Source: Synchiropus splendidus
Taxonomy: Eukaryota > Chordata > Actinopteri > Syngnathiformes > Callionymidae
DNA: 64,000 nucleotides
Assembly: GCF_027744825.2 (NCBI RefSeq)
Contig: NC_071334.1
Location: forward strand, 36,301,937 to 36,365,936
Direction: 5' to 3'
Shown: positions 1 to 10,383 of the stretch, piece after piece
How the letters are laid out: each line of letters opens with the position of its first letter
How positions within the stretch are numbered: position 1 is the first letter of the stretch
Notes under the pieces: generated by a model
Databases searched by the model: none
Seen by the model: only the letters and a program-made list of their open reading frames with translations
Told to the model about the DNA's origin: nothing
Made by a program: the position numbers and the translations under genes

Positions 1-85
1 CAGGGCAGAGACTTCAGGAGAAGAGCCAGAATCAGTCAGTCATTGAACTAATCTATGTACTGTTGTATCTATCTATTTATCCATC

Positions 86-174
86 TATGTATGTATGTAT
101 GTATGTATGTATGTATGTATGTATGTATGTATGTATGTATGTACGTATGTATGTACGTATGTATCTATCTATCT
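86..174. repeat. (TATG)n then (TATC)n microsatellite
   Basis: About 20 tetranucleotide TATG units with two C substitutions, then a few TATC units. Flanked on the left by another short TATC patch. Confidence 0.95.
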
Positions 175-1519
175 AGCTGTCATTTATGGAATTAAACAAA
201 CAAATGCACCTTTGTTGATAAGAATGAATGACCCCAACCCTGCTTGACAGTGTTCATTCTTTTTAAAATTGACAAATAAAAATTCTTGAACTGACTGAAT
301 TGAGATCACTTATGATGAAGGAAGAATCAGAAAAGGTAGTGTAATTTTTGTTTTTGTTTTACCAAATAATATAAAACAGGAAATACAAAAAGCAGGTCCA
401 GCACAGAATTGAACAAATTAGAATCACACAAGACAAAATAAAAGTTCTATTTTTTAAAAAAACGAAGCAAAAAGAAGATGAAAAAGAATTAGAAGCTGGA
501 ACAAGCAGCAGAAGATAAATTGATGAATAAAAATTGTGATAAGCGGTAATAATACTGCAAAACAAGGGAGAAAACAGTGATAAAAATATGTACCTTGGGA
601 CACGTTGGCACAAGACACAGACCATAGTCATTCATGCATACATACATTCATCAGTTAACCACCACTTAGTTCTGTTTAGGGTTGCGGGGAGTACTGGAGA
701 TCACAGGCTGCACCTAAAAGCTGTCACCATGACAACGCTGCACACGGAGACAGCAAACCACAACTTCCTGTGTTGAAGTAAAATGAAGAACCAATGTTTT
801 TTCAGTGTCTCACTCATTGAGCAGGATTTACAAGAAATGACTAGTGTTTCCAGAAGATGGCAAATAGTTTGAAAACCAGAATTTTCAGGGAAACCCACAC
901 TGCTGCTGCTCAACATACACAACTTTAACAGCTGATGGCTCGAATTGTCAGACATTTTGATGAGTGCAGAGAATCGGCTGCAAACAAGTTCTAGCAGAGA
1001 CGCTCCGGATGTGGTCTCAATGTGAGAAGTGAAGATGGTCCCTTCTGCAGTTCTGATTGGTTCGGATGACGGTGACTAGAAGCAGCAAATACAGCCACTT
1101 AATCTGTGGCCAAACTTATTTGTTATATTTAGTTTATTTCAATGTTCCAGCAAAATATCTTTGTTGTCTTTCTTTAAAATGAAATTTATTTCACTAATTA
1201 TTTCCAATGAGCAGCAATTCACATTTAGATTCAACAGCTGGAGTGAAAAAGCATGCAATTCAAAAACGATTTAATAGATGACATTAGAAAGATAATTCAG
1301 ACTGATTCTTTGGTGTAAGACGCAGAGCTACGGAGGAAAGATAAACTCATTAAATTAAAATAAATAAAATAAATAAATCAGACTAATATTTTTTGTTGTT
1401 CAGACTTGTGTGCGGTCCAAGATACAAGTGCCAGAATAACACAAATCAGCTATTCTACTCGTGACTCTGGACTGAAGGACAGCAGAGCCAGTCCTACAGC
1501 CCATATGTTTGAAAATGGT
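175..1519. other. Intergenic, nothing recognised
   Basis: A/T-rich DNA with no supported gene, splice pattern or known repeat. Confidence 0.6.
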
Positions 1520-1628
1520 ACTTAAAGCAACAATGTGTAACATTTTGACACACATTATTTTCATATTTCCTGAGATGACAGGTTTCAGTTTGAACAGTCA
1601 AAAATCCCGGAGTCAGACACTCCAGCTC
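1520..1628 (+). repeat. Dispersed repeat, copy A (partner of 30471-30582)
   Basis: Shares CTTAAAGCAACAATG, ATTATTTTCA and CCTGAGATGACAGGTTTCA with the inverse of 30471-30582. Non-coding; probably a SINE or MITE. Edges approximate. Confidence 0.65.
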
Positions 1629-1879
1629 GCTGGCCAAACGTCATAGTGAAAAACAGTGTTTGCACCGGACTTGTACTCATGCTGAGTCATGACGTAAAGC
1701 TGCACCTTTGTTTTTATTATTTCACAGCTTAAATGAGAGCCACCAAGGGCATCAGAACAATGATCTCTTATGGGAGATGTACTCTCATGTGAGCTTATAA
1801 AAACAATAACAACTGAGAAGGGATGAACAAAAACAGCACCGAAAAAAAAAAAATCATATTCTGCAGATTACAAGCTGTA

Positions 1880-2454
1880 AGTAGTGAAATATGCAGCCAA
1901 AACGGTAATCGATCTGCTGAAAGAACATTTGGAGATAGCGAGAAACTTGTAAGGCACTGGCGGAGAAGCAGAGGTTACTGAAATGAAGAAAACAAAAAAA
2001 GCTTATCGCGGGCTACAAGCTAGGTGGCCACAGCTAGGATTCAGAAATGTTATAATTTGGAATAATTTGGAACTGCAACTGCAACTGACAATGAGTGTGG
2101 AGTTGTTTAAAAGTGACACAGTGGATGAAGATTTCATTGGATTTTCATTGGATTTGGGGTGACTCTGATGGTTTGGTAAACTTGTTAGCATGTTCTTTAT
2201 GCTATAGTTAGCTGAATAACTCTTAATATGTTATGTTAACATACCAGGCACTTTCTCAGTTCGTTGTTTATGCGTCATGTAGCGTTAACATACCTTACAC
2301 TTATTCAGCCTGTTTTTTTTTTTTTTTTAATTGCCTTTTAAGATGACATGTCTGTTCTTGGTGTTGTGTTTTATCAAATAAATTTCCCCCCAAAAGTGTT
2401 ATGCATTTTACAGCTGGTGCGATTTGTACAATTTATAATCCGGAAAATATGGTA
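1880..2454 (+). mobile_element. Internally deleted pogo/Tigger-like DNA transposon
   Basis: A worn CENP-B/pogo-type N-terminal helix-turn-helix is readable at 1907-1978 (NRSAERTFGDSEKLVRHWRR). A GLQARWPQL remnant lies at about 2010-2040. Then comes the acidic C-terminal end of the transposase at 2097-2161 (VELFKSDTVDEDFIGF and stop). The DDE catalytic core between them is absent. The 3' part contains GCTGAATAACTCTTAATATG and ends CCGGAAAATATGGTA, which matches the CCGGAAAATACGGTA terminus of a repeat widespread in fish. The 5' terminal repeat was not found. Confidence 0.75.
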
Positions 2455-3618
2455 ATGTTCACCTCTTAAACAGTTTGGCCCATTGGTCCCAAAACTGAAG
2501 GGACACGTTCATATAATTTATCTTGAGAAGAGAAGTTTTAAATTCAAAGATGAAAACGGATGCACTCTTTTTACTTCGATATAATTTCATCCAATCAAGT
2601 GGGTTACTTTATGACCTTTATGACTTTCAGATTGATATTACGAAGCTTGTGAGTCTCATCATTCTGTTGTTTTAACACCACACCCACAGCTGTAGATGGA
2701 ATGGGAATTTAATTAATGGCATGTTAATAATACTAGAAGCAAACATGAATGTCCTGTCAAAGTTTGAATGAAGAATGTCGCAGTTTGTCTCAATGGCAGG
2801 AACAATGTTAATGGACTTCACAGTTCAAAAATCATATTTTTGAATTTATTAAGGAGACAGCTGATTTGACAAAGTTATGTTGTAGTACTGTCCTCTTTTA
2901 TCCTGTATTGCCTATTTGAATTTTTTTTTTTTTTTTTACTCAAATACTTCAGAGCACCTCCTAAGGAAATGAAATAAAGAAGATTTTAAATACAAAAAAC
3001 ATAAATACAAAAACATGAGCTAAATAAGTTTTTTTTCTCCACAGAATGATGCATTAAATATAAAATATATAAAATGGCTTGCCTATTTTCTCACATTTCC
3101 CACAAGAAAAAATATTGGTGGTTTTACCACTTAAGCAATTTGTTAGCCCTTCTGTGGTTAAAGTTCTATTTCAATTAGTTTTCTGTTTGGCTTTGCTTTA
3201 AGTTCATTATTTCCCCTTCTTTTTTTATTTCTTTTTCCCCACTTCAGTTGTGACTTAAAATAGCTTCATGGCACTTAAATGTTACTCCCTTACAGTCACG
3301 TAGTCTCACTTCGCCGAGGGTGATACATAAAATAAAAGGTCCTCTACTCTGCTGTTTGATAAGGTGGAGTTGAGGTGTGCTACATTACAGGAATAAATCA
3401 TATGTTATCCAACAGTGGTATGCCACAGACGAAGACCAAACTGAAAATGTTCTAATGTGCTGTTTGAATACCCTTAACGAGTCATTTAAGTTTATAAATC
3501 TAAATCCCCACAATGTTTGACAAGAATCGGTGCTCTCCTTATTTGACATAGATGAAACCGTATCAACCCATGCAAGAAAAAAAGGCCATCAGTACGATCA
3601 AAGACTTTGAGAATTTGA
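2455..3618. other. Intergenic, nothing recognised
   Basis: A/T-rich with several poly-T runs (for example 2925-2937); no gene or known repeat recognised. Confidence 0.6.

Positions 3619-3660
<42 letters not shown>
3619..3660. repeat. Compound (AT)n(GT)n microsatellite
   Basis: About 12 AT units followed by about 8 GT units. Confidence 0.95.
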
Positions 3661-4157
3661 ATGGGTGTATTGGTATGTCAGTATTGTATGTCCTAGTTTA
3701 CAGTTCATAATCAAAGATTTGATTATGGTATGACTGTGTGACTTTTGTTAAAAGCTGAATTCCTCAAGTCCATCCAACATAAATGCGCGACCAAAGCAAA
3801 CCCACCAAGAGCCCTTCTGTAAACGTGTGAACCACTTTACCCACTGATGTGTACAAGATGGAAACTGTTACTTTTTGCTACTTCTGTTTTATAGATGAGC
3901 GAAAATGTCAGAAAGACAATGGTGGAAACTGTTACTATAAAAAAAACAACAACCTCAGTGACTCATTTTGACAGCAGCTTAGTCAGTGAGAGTGAGAGAG
4001 GTAAACGCCGACTGAAGATGAAGCGATACAAATGAAATGAATAAAGTCACAAAGTTTATTTCAGCTGCAGTGTACAGACGCTGAAAATAGCAGAGGAGAT
4101 GTTTGATGTTGAATAGTAGAACGCGTGTGAGTGATGCTGCAGGCAGCATTCTGACTG

Positions 4158-4171
4158 ACACACACACACAT

Positions 4172-4255
<84 letters not shown>
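4158..4255. repeat. Interrupted (CA)n microsatellite
   Basis: About 48 CA units with two TA interruptions in the first half and a perfect second half. It generates the spurious Cys-Val and His-Thr open frames in this region. Confidence 0.96.
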
Positions 4256-4256
<1 letters not shown>

Positions 4257-5257
4257 ATACAGACCCACTGTCACTTGAGTGCTGCGCTCGGAGGGACACA
4301 CCCCACGCTGACACACAAAATGCTGAAGCAGAACAGAAACACTGAACCTTGTAGAAATAAGAATCTGATTAACATCTGTCTTTCATTGAACATAACTGTT
4401 TTTCATCTCCTTTGCCAAAGGGGCTCACAACCCTGCCACTTTTCAGGGGCTGCTCACATCACAAGCAGGAACTGTACTGCCTGCCAGACTCGAATTTAGA
4501 AAGTTGAAGATTCAAACTCAGAGTCTACATGGCAGACTGTCGTTTTTGCCCTCAGTTTTGACTAAATGATTAAAGTTTTGGGTGTTGCCACGGTTGATAT
4601 ATTCATGTCTCATTTTCACCTTTTCACCTCAGTGGCCAACAACAAAATGTTGCAGTTTCACTGGAGAATTTTGATTCAGACAGCTGGTTTGAAGATGACA
4701 GACCTGACTGATACTTACAGTTTGCTATGCAGAAAAAAGCCGACCAGAACAGCAGGATCTTGACCCCACAGACACAAGCCATATCCATCGATGCTGCGTA
4801 TAAACCATAAAGTCAAATCCCAGGGTTTCTTCTTTTCTTCACATAAAAAAAAAAAAAAAATTATATATATATATATTCACACCAATATACTTTTTATGTC
4901 AACGCTGCTTCCTGGACTCGTCCCTCAACCATGAACCTCCACCGTGCAAGTGGCGATGATGTCACAGCAGCAGAAGCAACCTCGCCTTCATGTAGAGTGA
5001 CAGGAAGTTTTATTTCAGCATTTGCTACCAAGAACAGGAAGTCTTCACTCACATCACTTTTCTCATCTATGTTGCCGCCTACATTCAGGCTCATTCCAAA
5101 ATGCCTTTGTTTAATAGGCATCTGATGAACAATGGTTACTTCAAGGCGTTTTCAGGGTCTGCAACTGACAGACTATAATGGGGTGAATGACTCTCTCCAT
5201 CTGTGCGTTCGACCTTTTCAGTCTTTTACTTAATCATTTTCTTCCCTCATCAATTGA
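4256..5257. other. Intergenic, nothing recognised
   Basis: Only an A-run followed by (TA)n near 4845-4876. No gene supported. Confidence 0.6.
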
Positions 5258-5395
5258 CTGTGGGAGGAAACCAGAGTGCCGTGGATAAACCCACACAAGC
5301 ACAAGTCCAAATTTGCTCAGAGCTGAAATTGAACCCACAACTTGGTTGGATTGAAACTGCAGCACTGGGTTCAACCTTGCTGAGCTGTGGGGCCC
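5258..5395 (-). mobile_element. Rex3/RTE-like LINE 3'-end fragment
   Basis: TGTGGGAGGAAACCAGAGTG, GATAAACCCACACAAGCACA and TTGAACCCACAACTTGG match the complement of the fish motif '(g)tgggaggaagccggagtac-aacccacgcagacac-attgaacccacaacctt'. Moderately diverged. Confidence 0.7.
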
Positions 5396-6978
5396 TCACG
5401 AATACATGATACATAATAGTTTATGATTCTGTGTTGTTTTACATGATCATACTACTTCATTTTGCCTTGAGGCAATCTCTAATAAACCCAAAACCCAAAA
5501 AAGATGAAGACCAAACTCAAAATGTGCTGTTTGAATAGCCTTAACAAGTCATTTTACAGAGGGCTGGGAAGACCAGGGCAAACAGGTAGTGAGTTTGGGA
5601 GTTTTTTATGTTCTAAACATGACTCCTCTACAACTTAAAAGTTCTTCACATTGCCATTTTGGCAGAAGGGGAACTTTGTCTTGCACAAGCAGCTCTCTGT
5701 TACATCACTTCAGGTTGTTTTCAACTATCATGTCGCTGACTGACAATGAAGAAGATGTATACAGATGAAGAAACACATTTCTGATTCTTCCTTCATTTTC
5801 ACAGAAATGTCTTATTCTAAATTTGCAGCAATGGATTCTGGGCCTGGAGAGGTGGCTAAGGTGCCCTGGAAGATTATCCTTTTCATCAATGTAATCAACA
5901 CGCTCACTTAAATCAAAATATTTTTGAGCAACACAAAAGCCCAATGTGTGAGACACTGGAGAAAAGTAAATCACGTAGAATAAATGTCTAAATGTCAGCA
6001 GCTTCCACAAGAAGTCAGAAGAAGGCCTCTTCTTCCATCAACAGCATCCTTCATCCAACACTGTCTCTTGTCTCTCAGTGTCTTTACCTGTGTCTTGAAC
6101 TGTGTCCCCAAACCTCTTCTCATGTCCTTCATTTCTGATCTTCTCCTTTCTAGTCACTTCAGCATTTTCATCATGGTGGTGACCACCACTGACCACCACT
6201 TTTGAAGCTTCCTCTCCACTGAAGCTGATGAGCTGTTTCCATCAGGTCAATCCTGCTAAATATACTTGAGCTTCCTTAACCCCCTCTATCTTCACTGGTC
6301 CCCCTCTCATTTAAACACCGGCATTCTGTCTTGCTTCAACTTTCTTTCCACTTCTCTCTCTACTGCAAATCTCATCGGCAAACATCATGGTTCTTGGAGA
6401 CTCCCCTCAAACCTCAACTGCCAGCCTGTCCTACAACAGCATGTATACAAAAATGTTCATAAATAAAGCAAATAAAGTGCTTTTATACACCAAATAGTGT
6501 GGCAGGAATTAATGCATTACTTAAATTGCTATATTAGTGACTTTCAGGCCAAAATAATATGTCCTGTGGCCTCTTCAAGCCCTAAACTGACCAAAAGTTG
6601 GGTATCATCAGTTGTCAAACAGAAATGCTGTGAGCGTGTTAACACTGATCAACATGTGTCTTCGGCTATCAGATTTTAGAATCTTGTTAACATTTTGGTT
6701 CCGGCTGTGAAGCTACAAAATCAAGATACTTGCAATGTTCCCTCAAAGTTTTCATGTGTCGGCGCAAACACAAAAACAAAGTTTCCCAAGCTCACAGTGG
6801 TCCAACGAGCTGTTGGGCCACTGTGAGCGATCGGTCGTCGATGGCTGTGGTGACTGCTTAAAACAGAAATGGGAATTTAACAATTTGCATAATTCACATT
6901 GAGGAATGGAAGATGTGTGAAATTTCAGTGGGGATCCCACCAACTAGTAAAGTGTTTTGGAATAAAGTGCTGACAAGA
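5396..6978. other. Intergenic, nothing recognised
   Basis: A/T-rich unique-looking DNA with no supported gene or repeat. Confidence 0.6.
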
Positions 6979-7069
6979 AATAAAATAAAATAAAATAAAA
7001 TAAAATAAAATAAAATAAAATAAAATAAAATAAAATAAAATAAAATAAAATAAAATAAAATAAAATAAA
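6979..7069 (-). repeat. (TTTTA)18 tail of the LINE copy
   Basis: About 18 perfect pentanucleotide units directly continue the LINE 3' end. Short tandem repeats rather than poly(A) are typical 3' tails of several LINE clades. Confidence 0.95.
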
Positions 7070-7640
7070 CAAAGGCTCTTCAAGAATTCAACAGTCTGAT
7101 GGCCGAGGGGAAGAAGCTGTTCCTGTGACGGGACCTGGATGGACCGTAGCCTCCTGACAGGGAGGGAAGAGGAACAGGCAGTCCATGTCCAGGATGAGAA
7201 GGGTCGGCTCTGATCTGACCTGCACGTCTCTGGGTCCTGGAGACATACAGGTCCTGAAGAAGTGGCAGACTGCAACCGATCACCTTCTCAGCAGAACGTA
7301 CAATGCACTGCAGTCTACTCTTGTCACACGCTGGAGGTGGCGCTGTTGTTCCAGACAGTGATAGAGGTGGTGAGAATGGATGGAGGAGGATGTAGAACTC
7401 CACCAGCAACTTCGTCAGCAGTCAAAGTTTTCGTAGCTGCCTCAGGAAGAACATTCTCTGCTGGGCCTTCCTGATGAGGGACCTGATGGTTGGCTCCCAT
7501 TTGAGGTCCTCAGTGATGGTGGTTCCCAGGAAGCAGAAGGAGTCCACAATAGGAATGGATAAACCAGCCAACATGAGAGGGGACGGAGAGGCTGTGAGTC
7601 TCCTGAAGTCTATAAAAGGATAGAAATGAAAGCCTTTCAA
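7070..7640 (-). pseudogene. 5'-truncated LINE (CR1/L2/Rex1-like) reverse transcriptase C-terminus
   Basis: The minus strand reads LSIPIVDSFCFLGTTITEDL and KWEPTIRSLIRKAQQRMFFL followed by RQLRKL. After a frame change near 7415 it reads SRLQCIVRSAEKVIGCSLPL, LQDLYVSRTQRRAGQIRADP, SHPGH and RHRNSFFPSAIRLLNS. These are the conserved C-terminal motifs of non-LTR retrotransposon ORF2 common in fish. The frame break and internal loss make it non-functional. It ends in the (TTTTA)n tail, as expected of 5'-truncated copies made by target-primed reverse transcription. Confidence 0.88.
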
Positions 7641-7828
7641 CAGTGTTCGAAATGTATTGATTATTGGATATTTGTAAAACAGAATAATAATGAAGTGACA
7701 TTACACCACTGAAGGCACCGGATATCAAAGAACTTGAAGCAGCTTTTGCAAATGTTTACCCTTTCCCTAACAGATTGACCTGTAACTTCAGTTCTATAAA
7801 TAGGTGCAGAGCCCTTTAACAGGCTTCG

Positions 7829-8250
7829 CTATTGGTTTAACCGCATGGCTGCACAGATCCTATGAGCCAAGCGCGATGTGGTCACTGCCCTCCCAGCCGA
7901 CTGACCATTATAACACATAAAAGGTCTCTCCGACTTATGTACCACTCTGGTACGATCCAGATAAGGCGCCCCAGAGCCCTCACTGGACAGAGCAGGTGCA
8001 AACGAGCCGCCGAAGACGATGTAATCACTTTTGGGATATAACACGGATTTGGGTGGAGCCTGACCAAATCTACATCTTCTCCGAAAGACATGCCGGGTAA
8101 ATTGACAAGGCCGACAACTCTTTTGGCAGACACCAAGGCCAAAAGAAGTGCTGTCTTATATGTCACCATGTCAATGCGAGCAGATTGCAAGGGCTCAAAA
8201 GATGACACGTACAGTCCTTCCAGTACCACTTGCACAGTCCAGCGCAGGAC
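7829..8250 (-). pseudogene. DIRS-type retrotransposon tyrosine recombinase remnant
   Basis: The minus strand encodes VVLEGLYVSSFEPLQSA, then MVTYKTALLLALVSAKRV, RLHPNPCYIPKV and LHLLCPVRAL. After a frameshift near 7960 it continues MCYNGQSAGRAVTTSRLAHR to a stop. This order is characteristic of the DIRS tyrosine recombinase of fish (consensus-like 'KTAFLLALTSAKRV', 'PNPAFVPKV', 'LCPVRAL', 'SKQRLSHWIV'). The enzyme integrates the DNA circle of DIRS elements without an integrase. The first catalytic Arg region (SAKR) is kept, but the C-terminal RHxxR-Y part is missing or scrambled, so it is dead. No reverse transcriptase is seen next to it. Confidence 0.8.
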
Positions 8251-8519
8251 AACAGCTGTCAGTCGGAGGCTGCACGAGATGGCTGACTGCTCTTTTTGAA
8301 ACACCAGAATTAGTGGTCTGAGACGATAGTCGTAACTCCTGCCTGGCGAACGCATCGAAATTCAGGAACCACAGCAATAGGCCTCACAAAACAGGAGACA
8401 GGCGATGACAGAACCATGGAACCATGTGAAACCTCATCAAATAAAGAAACAGTATGTTTGACAGTACATGAATCACCAGACTGAGAATATTTCTGTTTTA
8501 TTGTATTTAGATTTTTTAT

Positions 8520-8870
8520 TGTAGCGAATGTCATTGGACGGAGCTGGAGCTGAAGAAGCCCAGCCAGGCACAAACAGGGCCTCTCACCTCCGCCTCCTCT
8601 CTTCGTGGGCCACCGGACCGGGCTTTGGCTCCCTCTTCTCCTGCTCGCTGGTCGGCGGCGGCGGCTCCTGTCTCCACTCCTCTCAACTCTCCTCCAGACG
8701 TGGATCTCTCCGTCCTCCTTGGACGTTGACCGAGAACTTTGGCGCTTCAACGGAGCAGGCAACTGCTTCCCCCCCGAGCCCATACAGAGAATGCCAGAGA
8801 GCTGCCCCACTGTCTTTCTGGAGCTCTCTCGTCTCTCCACATGTTCGGTTATACCTTCACCGAAGAAAAA
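8520..8870. other. G+C-rich block of unknown origin
   Basis: The block is markedly richer in G+C than its surroundings, with CGGCGGCGGCGG and many CpGs, and is open on both strands (a 120-codon plus frame and part of a 197-codon minus frame, Arg/Ser-rich). It adjoins the DIRS remnant on its upstream side in that element's orientation, so it may be an internal, possibly gag-like, part of the same element. No motif proves it. Confidence 0.35.
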
Positions 8871-9539
8871 GAAATAAAAACGAAAACTAATGAAAAATCC
8901 CAAATTATTATAACCTTGGTCCGGCGCTATTGTCGTTCGTCGACCTCACATACTGTATGTTTGCACCACGGGCCAGTGTCTGGCAGAGACGGGTTGGAGG
9001 GGGAAATTTTATTGATTCACAAGGTGTTTTGGCGTTTTAATGGAATAAGAAAAGTGTGCAATATGTTGAAATGAGAAGTTGTGCATTTATTGAAGATGCA
9101 ACAGCAGCCATATCATTTCTGTGACATGCAGTGCCGTATCATCAATGACCGATTGGAACGGCACCCAACTAAAGTTCCAGCATTCTCATCTTGCCCAATG
9201 CAGATTCATGATACATCGCAGAATATAACTTTATTAATGGAGGTTTTTGCACATCTTTTCTGTATGTAAATCCCATTTCCTTTAGGCGGTGGCTTACAGT
9301 TAAGTCACAGACGCTGACTCCGGTTTCGTCCCATTTGTTCCTCATTTCTTTTGTTGTGCTTTTTCTGTTTTCAAGACATACTATATTGCTGCAATTTTTT
9401 TTTGCCTCAAAGCCTTGAAGTCTGCAGATATGCTTGCCTTGAACAAGGTTGTTCAAGGCTCATGTTGCTTGTACTTGTACTCAGCTGACTGTCAACACCC
9501 ACCATCTTTTGCAATATTGCGTGATGTTTAATAACCCCC
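8871..9539. other. Intergenic, nothing recognised
   Basis: No repeat or gene identified. Open frames on both strands at 9081-9269 and 9169-9456 overlap each other and lack support. Confidence 0.55.
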
Positions 9540-9645
9540 GGCGCCTGGCAGTAAGAAGGTTGTGCTGCATGGAGTTTGCATGTTCTTCCCATGTGCGCGT
9601 TTCTCCGGGCACTCCAGTTTCCTCCCACATAAACTAACCTATCTA
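9540..9645 (+). mobile_element. Rex3/RTE-like LINE 3'-end fragment
   Basis: TGGAGTTTGCATGTTCTTCC, CATGTGCGCGTTTCTCCGGG and CACTCCAGTTTCCTCCCACA match the fish motif 'ggagtttgcatgttctccc-gtgcgcgtggg-tttctccgggtactccggcttcctcccaca'. Flanked by a CTAT/CATC simple run. Confidence 0.75.
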
Positions 9646-10351
9646 TCCATCCATCTATATATTTCAAAAGACAAGATGTTACAGCTACCACTACTGGGCT
9701 GAAACTTTTTTAGCATTTTTATTTTGCCACCTTCTAAAGGTCAACTATTCCTGTGTTCTTCAACTGTCCCGATTAGAGCGTGATCTCAGGTTTCTGCTCA
9801 GTCACAGCTGCGACCGCAGGGAGGAGGCCTGCACGCAATGTGTGAAGCTGCATTCTTCCGACAGCGTTGGAGGCATCATGCTTCATTTCAAGTTATCTCT
9901 CATGTTCTGCTTAACGTAACTGCAAACTGAGAGGAGTTACTCTGCTGGATACTTATGAGTGACGTTGCTAAAACAGAAATGGAACTGAAGTGCTTTAGAT
10001 GTCAAGGCCATGCAGGCGGTTTTAACACTCCTCAAAGTGTGGCGTGTAATTTTGCAATATAACAATGCAATATGATGCAACAGGTAGGCATGTGCTATTA
10101 CAAGTCAAACAGACTTCTTTTTGCTGCGAATCTGACTTTGAAAAGAGTGCAGCGGATCAGCGGCTGGAAAACCCCAAGTCATGTTGCGAGATCAGCCACA
10201 AAACGCGGTGCGCTTGGCTCACTTTCATACACATACGTTGGGGCTGTGAAAATGATTCTGTTGTACCCTCTGATCAAGTTGTGAAGGTGTTTACTGCAAG
10301 CAGCTGCTATTTGTATGGTTTCAGCAATGTATATTTGACTGATTCGATAAT

Positions 10352-10383
10352 ACAGGGGTTGAACAAAATAATGGAAACACCTT
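10352..10383 (+). mobile_element. Solitary Tc1-like terminal repeat
   Basis: ACAGGGGTTGAACAAAATAA followed by TGGAAACACC closely matches a terminal repeat consensus I recall from fish Tc1-like or MITE elements. No inverted partner was found downstream, so only one end is supported. Confidence 0.45.

Noticed and set aside
7080..7409. Taking the open frame as a host gene
   Set aside because: The SRLQCIVRSAEKVIGCS, HPGH and FFPSAIRLLNS motifs identify it as a LINE reverse-transcriptase remnant.
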